Below, piece by piece: positions 55,801-63,502 of a stretch of 64,000 nucleotides of DNA. The position numbers were made by a program, and so were the translations under genes. Source of the stretch: Agreia sp. Leaf283. GTDB lineage: Bacteria > Actinomycetota > Actinomycetes > Actinomycetales > Microbacteriaceae. Numbering within the stretch: the stretch's first letter is position 1; every line of letters starts with the position of its first letter. Under the pieces are notes generated by a model that searched no databases, was not told where the DNA came from, and saw only the letters and a list, made by a program, of their open reading frames with translations. The stretch is from contig NZ_LMNF01000004.1 in NCBI RefSeq assembly GCF_001422485.1, positions 62,001 to 126,000 of the forward strand, in the 5' to 3' direction.

Positions 55801-58800
55801 ACGAACCTGTACTCCCAGCAGATCTTCCGCATCACCAACAGCATCGCCAACGCCAAGCTGACCAAGTCGGTCGCACCGGATGCGTCGGTGCCGCTTCCCG
55901 AGACCGGGGTGCCGGTCGGCACGCTGCAGGAGCGCACGGTCAGCCTGAAGGCCGACAACATCTCGGGCAACCCTGTTCGCGGCCTCGACATCGTCGACAC
56001 CGACGCCGACTTCTGGGCGACGTTCGAGCTGCTCTCGGTGTCGGCACCGATCACGCCCGCCGGATCGACCGTCACCTACGACGTCACCTACTCCGACGGA
56101 ACGCCGGCTCTGACCGGCGTCGACGCGGCGGCGATCACCAACCTCGCCGCGGTCGACGGCATCGCGGCGCACGTGGTCGGAGCGATTCCGACGACAGGAA
56201 CGGCGACGATCGCGCTGCAGGTGCGCCTGCGGAGCTCGGTGACCGCCGAGACGCAGGTGATCAACACGTCGACCGTCACCGCGGTCAGCCCGTTCGCCGA
56301 CTCGCTTCCGAGCGACGACAGCGCCACGATCACCGTGCGCAAGCCCGGAACGAAGGTCGACACGAGCAAGGCGCTCACCTTCGCCCCCGGCTCCTCGACC
56401 GACATCGACTCGCATCCGGTGGTGAACGCGACCGTGCGCACCACCAACTCCGGTGAGCTCGGCCTCACGACCATCGTCTCCGAAGACGACGACATCCTGA
56501 CGCCCTCCGACTACCCCGCCGGAACGACTCTGCCGACCAATACCGACGGTGACTTCTGGGCCGATTCCGACTTCGTCGGCGTGATCTCGATCACCGCCCC
56601 CGCCAGTGCAGAGACGGTGAACGTCGAGTACTTCGACGGCACGACGTGGGCCGCAGCGGCGAGCTACCCTGCCGCATCCATCGACATCGCGGCCCTGAAC
56701 GCCGTTCTCGACGGCGTGACCGTCGAGGGTCTGCGGGTCAGCTACCTCAGCACCGCGGCAACCCCCATCGCCAACGGAGAGTTCGGAGAACTCGCGTTCG
56801 GCGTCTCGCTGAACGATCAGGCCGAGGCCGAGGCCGCCCTGACGAACTGCGCCGAGTCGGCGTACTCGACGGGTGCGGAGCTCTCGCACCTCAGCCCGTC
56901 GTGCGCGACCGTCACCCCGACATCCGGAACCCCGCAGGTGTCGGTGTCGAAGGTCTTCGCCCTCACCGGCCAGCCGACCGCGAGCGACAGCGCGGGAACG
57001 ACGCAGCGCTACTCGATCACGGTGACCAACACGGGAACCCAGAACCTCGGATCGCACGGCAGCGTGTTCGAGATCGACGATCTGCTGCCCAGCACGCTGA
57101 GCTACAACGTCGCCACCGCCAACCCCGTGATCACCCTGCCCGCAACGGGACCGGTCGACTCGACGCTGGCAGGATCGCCCACGGCGACCGTCGTCGGCCA
57201 GACGGTCGTGTGGGCGTGGCCCGCCGGCCAGTACCTCGCCCCCGGCGAATCGGTGAACATCGCGGTGAGCCTCGATGTGGCCGCGGCGCTGCCGACGGGA
57301 ACCACCGTCACCAACACGGCGGCGGTTCCCACCCACGGCGAGATCACCTGTGCACCCGGAACGGTTCAGCAGGGCGATGACTACTGCGTCTCGACAGCCG
57401 TGCTGAACGTGAACGCGGGCGGCGCCATCCGAGCGACCAAGTCGATCGACGGCGCATCGAACACCGGCGCGGCCGGCCCGAACACGACGTGCGAGTCGAT
57501 GACCGGCTTCGTCTCCAACCCCTGCGCGGCCCTCACCCCTGCGGGCAGCACCTACACCTGGAAGCTCGACCTCCAGAACGCGGGCAACTCGACCATGCGC
57601 GACCTCGTCGTGATCGACCGCCTGCCGGCCGTCGGTGACACCGGCGCGTACCTGAACGTGTCGCGTGGAACGGAATGGCGCGGAACGCCGCTGACCGCAC
57701 CCGTCGCATCCGGCGTGCCTGCCGGCGTGACCGTGGGCTACGAGTACCTGCCCGCGGGCGCCGACCTGAACGCCTGCACGGGGGAGGTCGCCACGGGTGC
57801 CGCGAAGTGCGGCGACTGGGTGGTTCTCGCCGCCGGCGCGGTCATCCCGGCCGACGCCCAGGCGCTGCGCATCGCCGCGGACTACGGCGTGGGCTCGAAC
57901 CCAGTGTTCGCTGCTGGCGACCGCATCACGGTCACGTGGGACGAGACGGCTCCCGAGAACCTCACGGGTGCCACGGATTCCACGGACGCGAACGGCCAGC
58001 CCGCCCCCGACGGTCGACTGATCGAGTGGAACAGCTTCGGCTTCAGCGTTCACGAGATCGACTCGGGCGAGGTCTACCGCAACGAGAGCACGAAGGCTGC
58101 GGCACTGTTCGACAGCGCGGCGCTCTCCGTGACCAAGTCGGTCGCCAACGACACCATCGCGCCGACCGCGGCGTTCGGCGACTTCACGGTCGACTACTCC
58201 TGCGCTCCCCCGGCAGGATCCTCGGGTGCCGTGATCACCGGATCGTTCGTGCTCTCCGATGGAGAGACGGGCACCGCGCTCGGCCTGCCCACAGGAAGCG
58301 TGTGCACCCTGACCGAGCAGAACGCCCCGGCGAGCTTCTCATGGTCGACCCCGGATGCCGACACGACGACGGCGGGCTACCAGCTGGTGCTCGCGACGGC
58401 GTTCGGTTCGACCGCCTCGACGCTCACCAACCCGATTGCGGCGCAGAGCCTGACGATCGCCAAGAGCGTCGCCGGCGAGGTTCCGTCGAGCGCCGAGTTC
58501 GACTACACCGTGGTCTGCACGTTCGCCGGCGAGGATCTGGCGTTCGCCGACGGACCCGACTACTCGCTGCCCGCGGCGGGTGGCCGGATCGTCATCGACG
58601 GCCTGCCCATCGGCACGGAGTGCGTGGTGACCGAGACGAACAGCGGCGGCGCCCAGACGGTCACGATCAGTGACCAGAACGGTGGCACCCAGGTCGGAGA
58701 CGGCATCACCGTCACCATCCCCGATGGAGGCGACCAGGTGACGATCACGAACAACTTCGGCACCAACGCCCTGACGGTCGCAAAAGACGTGAAGGGAACC

Positions 58801-60219
58801 CTCGACAGCGACATCGTTTTGGGCGACTTCTCGATCACGGTCGTCTGCTCCGACCCGGTGAACGGGGAGTCGACCCAGACCCTCACGCTGGCCGACGGCG
58901 GTTCGCAGACGCTCACCGACATCGCGAACGGCACGGAGTGCACCGTCTCCGAGCCCGCCCCGGGCAACAAGCACGCTCACTCCACGAAGATCTTCGTGAA
59001 CGGCGTGGAGTCGGCGGACGGAACGATCGTCTTCGATGAGACCGGGCTCGGACAGACCATCCAGGTGGTCGTCGAGAACAGCTACGACACCGGCGCCCTC
59101 ACGGTGAACAAGGTCGTCGAGGGTGACACCGACGCGGTCGACTTCACCTTCGCGGTGACCTGCACCTGGTTCGACCAGACGATCTCCGAAGACGTCGTCG
59201 TGCAGAACGGCGCCTCGGGCACCGTCACCGGCATCCCCGTCGGCGCCGAGTGCACCGTGGTGGAGCAGGACAGCGGCCAGAGCAGAGTCGTCTACGACGT
59301 CGAGGGTCCCTACGAGATCACCGCGGCCGGAACCGACGTCGCCGTGCAGGCCACGAACTACTACGAGGCAGACCTGACCGTCGAGAAGATCGTGTCGAAC
59401 GACACCGTCCTCACCGACGAGCAGATCGCCGACCTCACGTTCACCATCGAGGTCACCTGCACCTACGGCGACACCGTCGTGAGCGAGACGTACGAACTCG
59501 CGAACGGCGAGCACGCCACGCTCGAGGGCGTGCTGGTGGGCAGCGACTGCATCGTCACAGAGACGGATGCCGACGGGGCCACCTCGACGGTCGTCACCAT
59601 CGCGAATGGCGACGCAGACGGAACGGACACCGAGGGAACCTCGGCCGAGTTCGTGCTCGGCGCCGGCAGCACGACGGCCACTGTCGAGAACAGCTACGCG
59701 TCCACGGCGCTCGAGGTCACCAAGACCGTCACCGGTGCGGCACCGGCGGGAGCGCAGTACACCTTCCTGGTGCTCTGCACCTTCGAGGGAGCCACTCTCG
59801 AGCTCACCGGCCACTCGGGTCTGGAGGCCACATTCATGAACCCGGCCAGCCGGTTCGACCTCGCCGCCGGCGCGACCCAGCTCATCGACGGCCTTCCTGT
59901 CGGCACGAGCTGCGACGTCACCGAGTCCGATTCCCACGGCGCCGTCTCCACCACCTACGCGGTCGAGGGGTCGGCCGCAGCAGACAACGCCAAGGCGATC
60001 GTGTTGACGACCGCCTCCGCGGGAGCCGACGACGTGCGGTCGGTCACGGTGAAGAACACCTTCCCGGCCGCGGGCAAGGGCGGCACCGGCAACCCGATCG
60101 TCGATCTGGCGCACACGCGGGCGGGCGCGGTGTTCATCGCGCTGCTGTCGCTGTCGCTGGCGGTGGCAGGACTGGTGCTGCTGGTCGTGCGTCACCGCCG
60201 CCGGCAGCACGCCGAGTAG
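52858..60219 (+). CDS. Giant repeat-rich surface protein (DUF11-like and DUF5979 repeats)
   Basis: About 2453 residues. The start is uncertain: ATG 52858 is chosen because codons before it (from ATG 52816) use AT-rich third positions unlike the rest. A long basic n-region and hydrophobic core ending in ATAANAADEG (about 30-52) form a signal peptide. Residues ~55-1740 contain around eight DUF11/fimbrial-adhesin-like beta domains, many opening with TK-type lysine strands and containing SxTG or D-rich loops. Residues ~1755-2395 are six DUF5979 repeats, each with two Cys, starting like LTVAKDVKG, LTVNKVVEG and LEVTKTVTG. The C-terminus has the membrane helix and RHRRRQHAE. The sorting motif position reads LAHTR rather than LAXTG. 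Probably a stalk or adhesin; ligand unknown. Confidence 0.85.
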   Translation: MTIGETVAHSRARYAQGPLALHRLRKVVASLAVVLLGVSGVALGATAANAADEGFTLTKSVIAPDTSDIGISNVAGVDGEGFTYQLAYSCSTFDPAGCTSVLIHDALPAGVEVVGDIPSNWTVVGTDVTINLGTIPPGNGTVSIPVRFTTDPALAANDTVTVNNTADISGTVAGVGKTAVSQTVPATGRVKPVGGADAHKTATPDTVGEFTGQSVAFSLTGTNAGTTAASSIGITDLDPAFFDAFDVASIDAPTLPAGATSAVVEVSTDGTTWTTVATPYTPAAHIQGIRVTFDGAAAGSTGTLNYTATLRDSLVSNGAQVVSGGSTAYTNDADVDVHYADSALDRSLTASAVVTVAGEVVSAPSVTKTFSPNTVIQGYSGTVDTTISTTGAGQGGAKTVVISDPATAGGVTPFPSTLVLNGTFTVAWPAGAEEATLTLSDGSTATIVNPTTTFTLPAGVDLATLTGFSVEFESTSGAPIDSTFTGTITAGSTLAAGVTNDVYKNNAEVDVDSASGNSSGETVSPTVDFTVATPHAEIQTTKAFTRPTVVLGSPTQSNVVQLRTVYGPTGSGTNVNAEKVVIQDPVSLPTAGVDDFFDEFDLTSIKSANCSAGDSLLVEIYNGSAWVTVTSDACANTPIAITDPDAQGVRFTYSNPSGIQPGRTFQPEVVVKMRATNRETGAPVLTLTPPLSGTDPTRVFTSPGNCSAASAYLAGATAPASTDSLAGDECPEIKTEQRRNSGTVGITKVLHGTDGTDSGTEGSGAPMHADLQLSSRPSEDTATLVIADPLPGDTYSQTFAAVTNITKVGPYTVPQYEQARIDWLDASGAVIASSPTVTGAGVLTAAGDPSYAGFRFVLEENPADPGIDPGIEAATFDLALKLGVDYTLRDTFRDAVGGHAAGSLVRNNVCYTEDDSTLTEGLDGNPDNAAECQLDHGPFNENGFNNDLDNINDGGWILNNAEAVATYVAPNAEGDTSERGETNLYSQQIFRITNSIANAKLTKSVAPDASVPLPETGVPVGTLQERTVSLKADNISGNPVRGLDIVDTDADFWATFELLSVSAPITPAGSTVTYDVTYSDGTPALTGVDAAAITNLAAVDGIAAHVVGAIPTTGTATIALQVRLRSSVTAETQVINTSTVTAVSPFADSLPSDDSATITVRKPGTKVDTSKALTFAPGSSTDIDSHPVVNATVRTTNSGELGLTTIVSEDDDILTPSDYPAGTTLPTNTDGDFWADSDFVGVISITAPASAETVNVEYFDGTTWAAAASYPAASIDIAALNAVLDGVTVEGLRVSYLSTAATPIANGEFGELAFGVSLNDQAEAEAALTNCAESAYSTGAELSHLSPSCATVTPTSGTPQVSVSKVFALTGQPTASDSAGTTQRYSITVTNTGTQNLGSHGSVFEIDDLLPSTLSYNVATANPVITLPATGPVDSTLAGSPTATVVGQTVVWAWPAGQYLAPGESVNIAVSLDVAAALPTGTTVTNTAAVPTHGEITCAPGTVQQGDDYCVSTAVLNVNAGGAIRATKSIDGASNTGAAGPNTTCESMTGFVSNPCAALTPAGSTYTWKLDLQNAGNSTMRDLVVIDRLPAVGDTGAYLNVSRGTEWRGTPLTAPVASGVPAGVTVGYEYLPAGADLNACTGEVATGAAKCGDWVVLAAGAVIPADAQALRIAADYGVGSNPVFAAGDRITVTWDETAPENLTGATDSTDANGQPAPDGRLIEWNSFGFSVHEIDSGEVYRNESTKAAALFDSAALSVTKSVANDTIAPTAAFGDFTVDYSCAPPAGSSGAVITGSFVLSDGETGTALGLPTGSVCTLTEQNAPASFSWSTPDADTTTAGYQLVLATAFGSTASTLTNPIAAQSLTIAKSVAGEVPSSAEFDYTVVCTFAGEDLAFADGPDYSLPAAGGRIVIDGLPIGTECVVTETNSGGAQTVTISDQNGGTQVGDGITVTIPDGGDQVTITNNFGTNALTVAKDVKGTLDSDIVLGDFSITVVCSDPVNGESTQTLTLADGGSQTLTDIANGTECTVSEPAPGNKHAHSTKIFVNGVESADGTIVFDETGLGQTIQVVVENSYDTGALTVNKVVEGDTDAVDFTFAVTCTWFDQTISEDVVVQNGASGTVTGIPVGAECTVVEQDSGQSRVVYDVEGPYEITAAGTDVAVQATNYYEADLTVEKIVSNDTVLTDEQIADLTFTIEVTCTYGDTVVSETYELANGEHATLEGVLVGSDCIVTETDADGATSTVVTIANGDADGTDTEGTSAEFVLGAGSTTATVENSYASTALEVTKTVTGAAPAGAQYTFLVLCTFEGATLELTGHSGLEATFMNPASRFDLAAGATQLIDGLPVGTSCDVTESDSHGAVSTTYAVEGSAAADNAKAIVLTTASAGADDVRSVTVKNTFPAAGKGGTGNPIVDLAHTRAGAVFIALLSLSLAVAGLVLLVVRHRRRQHAE

Positions 60220-60234
60220 CGCGAGTCGCCTCCC

Positions 60235-60276
60235 GAAGGGCCTGTCACGCAGCAGCTGAAGCGTGACGGGCTCTTC
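60235..60276. terminator. Terminator after the surface-protein gene
   Basis: Arms GAAGGGCCTGTCACGC and GCGTGACGGGCTCTTC form a 16-bp stem with two G-T wobbles and a 10-nt loop, 15 bp past the stop. Confidence 0.8.
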
Positions 60277-60301
60277 GTCGTCGTTGGGTCGAGACGACTT
60301 G

Positions 60302-60320
60302 TTAGGGTAACCTTACCTTC
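60302..60320. promoter_or_regulatory. Iron-regulator (DtxR/IdeR) box
   Basis: TTAGGGTAACCTTACCTTC matches the 19-bp DtxR/IdeR consensus TTAGGTTAGCCTAACCTAA at 14 of 19 positions, 20 bp upstream of the siderophore-interacting protein ATG. Confidence 0.65.
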
Positions 60321-60339
60321 GAGTCGAGGAGGCGAAGAC

Positions 60340-61173
60340 ATGGCACGGATGACGGCCCAGGCGCGCAGGATCAAACCCGGTATCACCGAGCTGCTGACGC
60401 TGCACGTGATCCGGCGCGAGCAGATCACGCCCTCCATGGCCCGGGTCACGCTCGGGCAGGGAGACATCGCGAAGTTCGTGCCGATGGGGTTCGACCAGTG
60501 GTTCCGCCTCTTCATCCCGGTGGCCGACAACGACTCGCTCTCGCGGCTGCCGCAGAAGCTGAACGCCCTCGCCTACGCCAAGTACCTGACCATCTCGAAG
60601 ACGCATCGCCCTGTGCTGCGCAACTACACGGTGCGCGCCTACAGAGAAGACGGCCCCTCCGGCCCCGAACTCGACGTCGACTTCGTGCTGCACGGCGACG
60701 AGGAATCGGGCACCGCGGGCCCCGCCTCGAGCTGGGGCGGCCGTTGCGTGCCGGGCGACGCGGTGGCGATCCTCGACGAGGGCATCGGATTCGTGCAGCC
60801 CGCCGGTACGAACAGCGTGCTTCTCGTCGCAGACGAGACGGGCCTGCCCGCCGTGGCGGGCATCCTGGCCTCGCTGCCGGCCGACACCGTCGGCATCGCG
60901 CTGGTCGAGGTCGGGGCGACCGACGACATCCAGAATCTCGATGGCCCGGCCGGCGTCGACGTGCGGTTCGTCGTGCGACCGGATGCGCGTGACACCCCGG
61001 GCGTCGCCGTTCTCAAAGCGACCCAGGCGCTGCCCGCCCTGGGCGAGCGCTGCTTCGCCTGGACCGTGGGCGAGTCGGCCCTCGTCGCGGGCGCGCGCAG
61101 GCACTGGATCGCCACGGGGGTGCCCAAGGACAACATCATGTTCTGCGGGTACTGGAAGGCTTCTCACCACTGA
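60340..61173 (+). CDS. Siderophore-interacting protein (FAD-dependent ferric-siderophore reductase)
   Basis: 277-residue cytoplasmic flavoprotein of the ViuB/SIP family that reduces iron from imported siderophores. The FAD-binding region contains RNYTVRAYR and SWGGRCVPGDAVAILDEGIGF, and the NAD(P)H-binding half has VLLVADETGLPAVAGILASLP. The C-terminus ends MFCGYWKASHH, typical of the family. GGAGG lies 7 bp before ATG 60340. The iron box just upstream suggests induction under iron limitation. A lone gene with no siderophore transport genes beside it. Confidence 0.94.
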   Translation: MARMTAQARRIKPGITELLTLHVIRREQITPSMARVTLGQGDIAKFVPMGFDQWFRLFIPVADNDSLSRLPQKLNALAYAKYLTISKTHRPVLRNYTVRAYREDGPSGPELDVDFVLHGDEESGTAGPASSWGGRCVPGDAVAILDEGIGFVQPAGTNSVLLVADETGLPAVAGILASLPADTVGIALVEVGATDDIQNLDGPAGVDVRFVVRPDARDTPGVAVLKATQALPALGERCFAWTVGESALVAGARRHWIATGVPKDNIMFCGYWKASHH

Positions 61174-61254
61174 ACAGGGCCTTCTGCTAAGCTTCCAAGG
61201 TTGTCCGTTGCCAGTGGGAATCTCCTACGCGGCGGCGGGCCGATGCAGATACAC

Positions 61255-61298
61255 CCTCCTGTCACAGACCGTCTGTGACCGAACTAGTCCGAAGGAGG
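61255..61298 (+). ncRNA. Probable S6:S18-binding leader (rpsF leader)
   Basis: CCTCC (61255-61259) can pair with the ribosome site GGAGG (61294-61298). Between them is the perfect hairpin GTCACAGAC-C-GTCTGTGAC (61261-61279), followed by CCG (from 61279) and another CCG further on. An outer stem masking the ribosome site, an inner hairpin and single-stranded CCG fit the known rpsF leader that lets S6:S18 repress their own operon, here rpsF-ssb-rpsR-rplI. Confidence 0.55.
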
Positions 61299-61305
61299 TG
61301 GGTTT

Positions 61306-61809
61306 GTGACGCATCAGTACGAACTCATGGTGATCCTCGATCCTGAAATCGATGAGCGCACCGTGGCCCCCAGTCTCGACAAATTCCTCAACGTCATCCG
61401 CAAGGATGGCGGCACCGTCGACAACGTCGACATCTGGGGACGCCGTCGCCTGGCCTACGAGATCAACAAGAAGACCGAAGGCATCTACGCGGTGGTCAAC
61501 CTGACCGCCAGCGCAGACTCGACCAAAGAGCTCGACCGCCAGCTGAAGCTGTCGGAGGCCGTCATGCGCACCAAGGTGCTGCGTGCCGAGGAGGCCATCG
61601 CGATGGTCGCCACCGCCGACAAGCTCGCCGCCGAGAAGGCCGCCCGCAAGGCTGCCAACCCGAAGGCCGCTGCCGCGCCCGCCGAGACCCCCGCTGCCGC
61701 TCCTGCTGCCGCGAAGTCCGCGCCGAGCGCCGCCTCGAAGGTCGCTGCTGCCGCCAAGGCTCCGAAGGCTGCCGCCGAGCCGGCCGCCGCCGACGAGTCC
61801 GCCAAGTAG
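61306..61809 (+). CDS. rpsF: 30S ribosomal protein S6 with Ala/Lys-rich extension
   Basis: 167 residues, against about 95-100 for typical S6. The S6 fold occupies residues 1-96 ([34 protein letters not shown]). The remaining ~70 residues are almost entirely Ala, Lys and Pro and are likely disordered. GTG 61306 follows the strong ribosome site GAAGGAGG. First gene of rpsF-ssb-rpsR-rplI. Confidence 0.95.
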   Translation: MTHQYELMVILDPEIDERTVAPSLDKFLNVIRKDGGTVDNVDIWGRRRLAYEINKKTEGIYAVVNLTASADSTKELDRQLKLSEAVMRTKVLRAEEAIAMVATADKLAAEKAARKAANPKAAAAPAETPAAAPAAAKSAPSAASKVAAAAKAPKAAAEPAAADESAK

Positions 61810-61815
61810 TCGATC

Positions 61816-62331
61816 ATGGCTGGCGAAACCGTAATCACCGTGGTGGGCAACCTCACCAGCGATCCCGAACTGCGCTACACGCAGAACGGGCTGGCGGTTG
61901 CCAACTTCACCATCGCTTCCACGCCGCGCACGTTCGATCGTGCCGCGAACGACTGGAAAGACGGCGAGGCTCTGTTCCTGCGCGCGAGCGTCTGGCGTGA
62001 ATTCGCCGAGCACGTCGCCGGATCGCTGACCAAGGGAAGCCGCGTCATCGCGACCGGCCGCCTGCGCCAGCGCTCCTACGAGACGAAAGAGGGCGAGAAG
62101 CGCACCTCCATCGAGCTCGAGGTCGACGAGATCGGCCCCAGCCTGCGCTACGCCACGGCAAGTGTCACCCGGGCAGCCGGGGGAGCACGCCAGGGCGGCG
62201 GCCAGGTCGGTGGACCGAGCGGTGGAAACGACGAGCCGTGGGCCGCTTCGGCGCCCGCGCAGCCGGCTGCCGGAGCTGGAGCCGACGTGTGGAACACGCC
62301 GGGCAACTTCAGCGACGACACCCCCTTCTAA
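61816..62331 (+). CDS. ssb: Single-stranded DNA-binding protein
   Basis: 171-residue SSB with an N-terminal OB fold (about 1-115; [27 protein letters not shown]), a Gly/Ala/Pro-rich linker and the acidic partner-binding tip DDTPF. It coats exposed single strands at the fork. Lies 6 bp after rpsF. Confidence 0.96.
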   Translation: MAGETVITVVGNLTSDPELRYTQNGLAVANFTIASTPRTFDRAANDWKDGEALFLRASVWREFAEHVAGSLTKGSRVIATGRLRQRSYETKEGEKRTSIELEVDEIGPSLRYATASVTRAAGGARQGGGQVGGPSGGNDEPWAASAPAQPAAGAGADVWNTPGNFSDDTPF

Positions 62332-62373
62332 CAACTTCGTTCTTTACTAGAACTCATCTGAAAGCAGATAAAA

Positions 62374-62637
62374 ATGGCTGGAAAGTCAAGCGGCGACCGC
62401 CGCAAGCCGCTGCGCGGTGCCAAGGGCGCCAAGAACGCAGCTCCCGCGAAGTCCATTCGCGTGGGCGTCATCGACTACAAAGATGTCGCAACTCTCCGCA
62501 AGTTCATCTCCGAGCGTGGAAAGATCCGCGCTCGCCGCATCACGGGAGTCTCCGTCCAGGAGCAGCGCCTCATCGCCCGTGCCGTCAAGAACGCCCGCGA
62601 AATGGCTCTCCTGCCCTACGCCGGCTCGGGCAGGTAA
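62374..62637 (+). CDS. rpsR: 30S ribosomal protein S18
   Basis: 87-residue basic protein; core [19 protein letters not shown] and [22 protein letters not shown] is the S18 signature. It forms a dimer with S6 on 16S rRNA, which may also be the regulator of the operon. Confidence 0.96.
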   Translation: MAGKSSGDRRKPLRGAKGAKNAAPAKSIRVGVIDYKDVATLRKFISERGKIRARRITGVSVQEQRLIARAVKNAREMALLPYAGSGR

Positions 62638-62646
62638 GGAACCGAC

Positions 62647-63099
62647 ATGTCAAAACTCATTCTCACGCACGAGGTCTCCGGCCTCGGTTCAGCGGGTGAC
62701 GTGGTCGAGGTCAAGAACGGCTTCGCTCGCAACTACCTGATCCCCCAGGGCTTCGCGGTCTCGTGGAGCCGCGGTGGCGAGAAGCAGGTCGAGCAGATCA
62801 AGGCCGCCCGCGTTTCGCGCGAGCACGCCACGATCGAAGAGGCCCAGCACCTCAAGCAGGTTCTCGAGGCTGCCGTCGTCAAGCTGACCGTCAAGGCCGG
62901 CGAAGGCGGACGCCTGTTCGGCTCGGTCAAGACCGCCGACATCGCTGACGCGGTCTCGGCTCAGGGTCTCGGCTCGCTCGACAAGAAGAAGATCGAGATC
63001 AGCCAGGCGATCAAGCTCACCGGAACCCACGAGGCCACGGTCAAGCTGCGCGACGACCTGGTCGCCACGATCACGTTGAACGTGGTCGCTGCCAAGTAG
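62647..63099 (+). CDS. rplI: 50S ribosomal protein L9
   Basis: 150-residue protein with the N-terminal L9 domain ([26 protein letters not shown]), connecting helix, and C-terminal domain containing [16 protein letters not shown]. Spaced 9 bp after rpsR with its own ribosome site. Last gene before a strong terminator. Confidence 0.96.
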   Translation: MSKLILTHEVSGLGSAGDVVEVKNGFARNYLIPQGFAVSWSRGGEKQVEQIKAARVSREHATIEEAQHLKQVLEAAVVKLTVKAGEGGRLFGSVKTADIADAVSAQGLGSLDKKKIEISQAIKLTGTHEATVKLRDDLVATITLNVVAAK

Positions 63100-63502
63100 C
63101 GTCACCCGCACTCGGCGAGTGCACAAACGAATGGCGGTGGATTCTTCCACCGCCATTCGTCGTTGAAAAGCTTGCGCGCGCGGCGAGACCAGACCCACTT
63201 CGGGGGTAAGAATCGCTCGATTTTATGCACAGGCCAAATGTCAAATCCAAACCCTCAAGCTCTGCTGGAGGGATGTATTTATCCACGGTTGTGGAATCTC
63301 TGTAAGTGCTGGTCAAGCAGCCTTTATACCCAAATTTGGGTTTGAGTTTCCACAACGCTTTCCACAGTTTTACCCCAGACCTTCCGGCGTTTCTCCCACA
63401 CTCTCCACAAGGTTATCCACAGGCCCTGTTTGGGATGTCCGACGCTACGGGTAGAACTGTGCAAGAACGATTCTGCGTGCGAACGCAGACGAAGGAGGAC
63501 CC
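63100..63502. other. rplI-dnaB intergenic region with DnaA-box cluster
   Basis: 403 bp without a gene. After the terminator, six DnaA-box-like sequences are packed at 63279-63421: TTATCCACG (63279), TGTGGAATC (63290), TTTCCACAA (63347), TTTCCACAG (63359), TCTCCACAA (63402) and the exact TTATCCACA (63413-63421). The last ends about 80 bp upstream of the dnaB start. Confidence 0.75.
63127..63160 (+). terminator. Terminator of the rpsF-rplI operon
   Basis: Perfect arms CGAATGGCGGTGGA and TCCACCGCCATTCG with a TTCT loop, extended by one A-T pair, 28 bp after the rplI stop. Confidence 0.92.

Noticed and set aside
54616-58053. Very long open frame (1145 codons) antisense to the giant surface-protein gene
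   Set aside because: It is a by-product of high-GC codon bias; the translation is Arg/Gly/Val-rich without domains, while the plus strand encodes a signal peptide and recognisable repeats.
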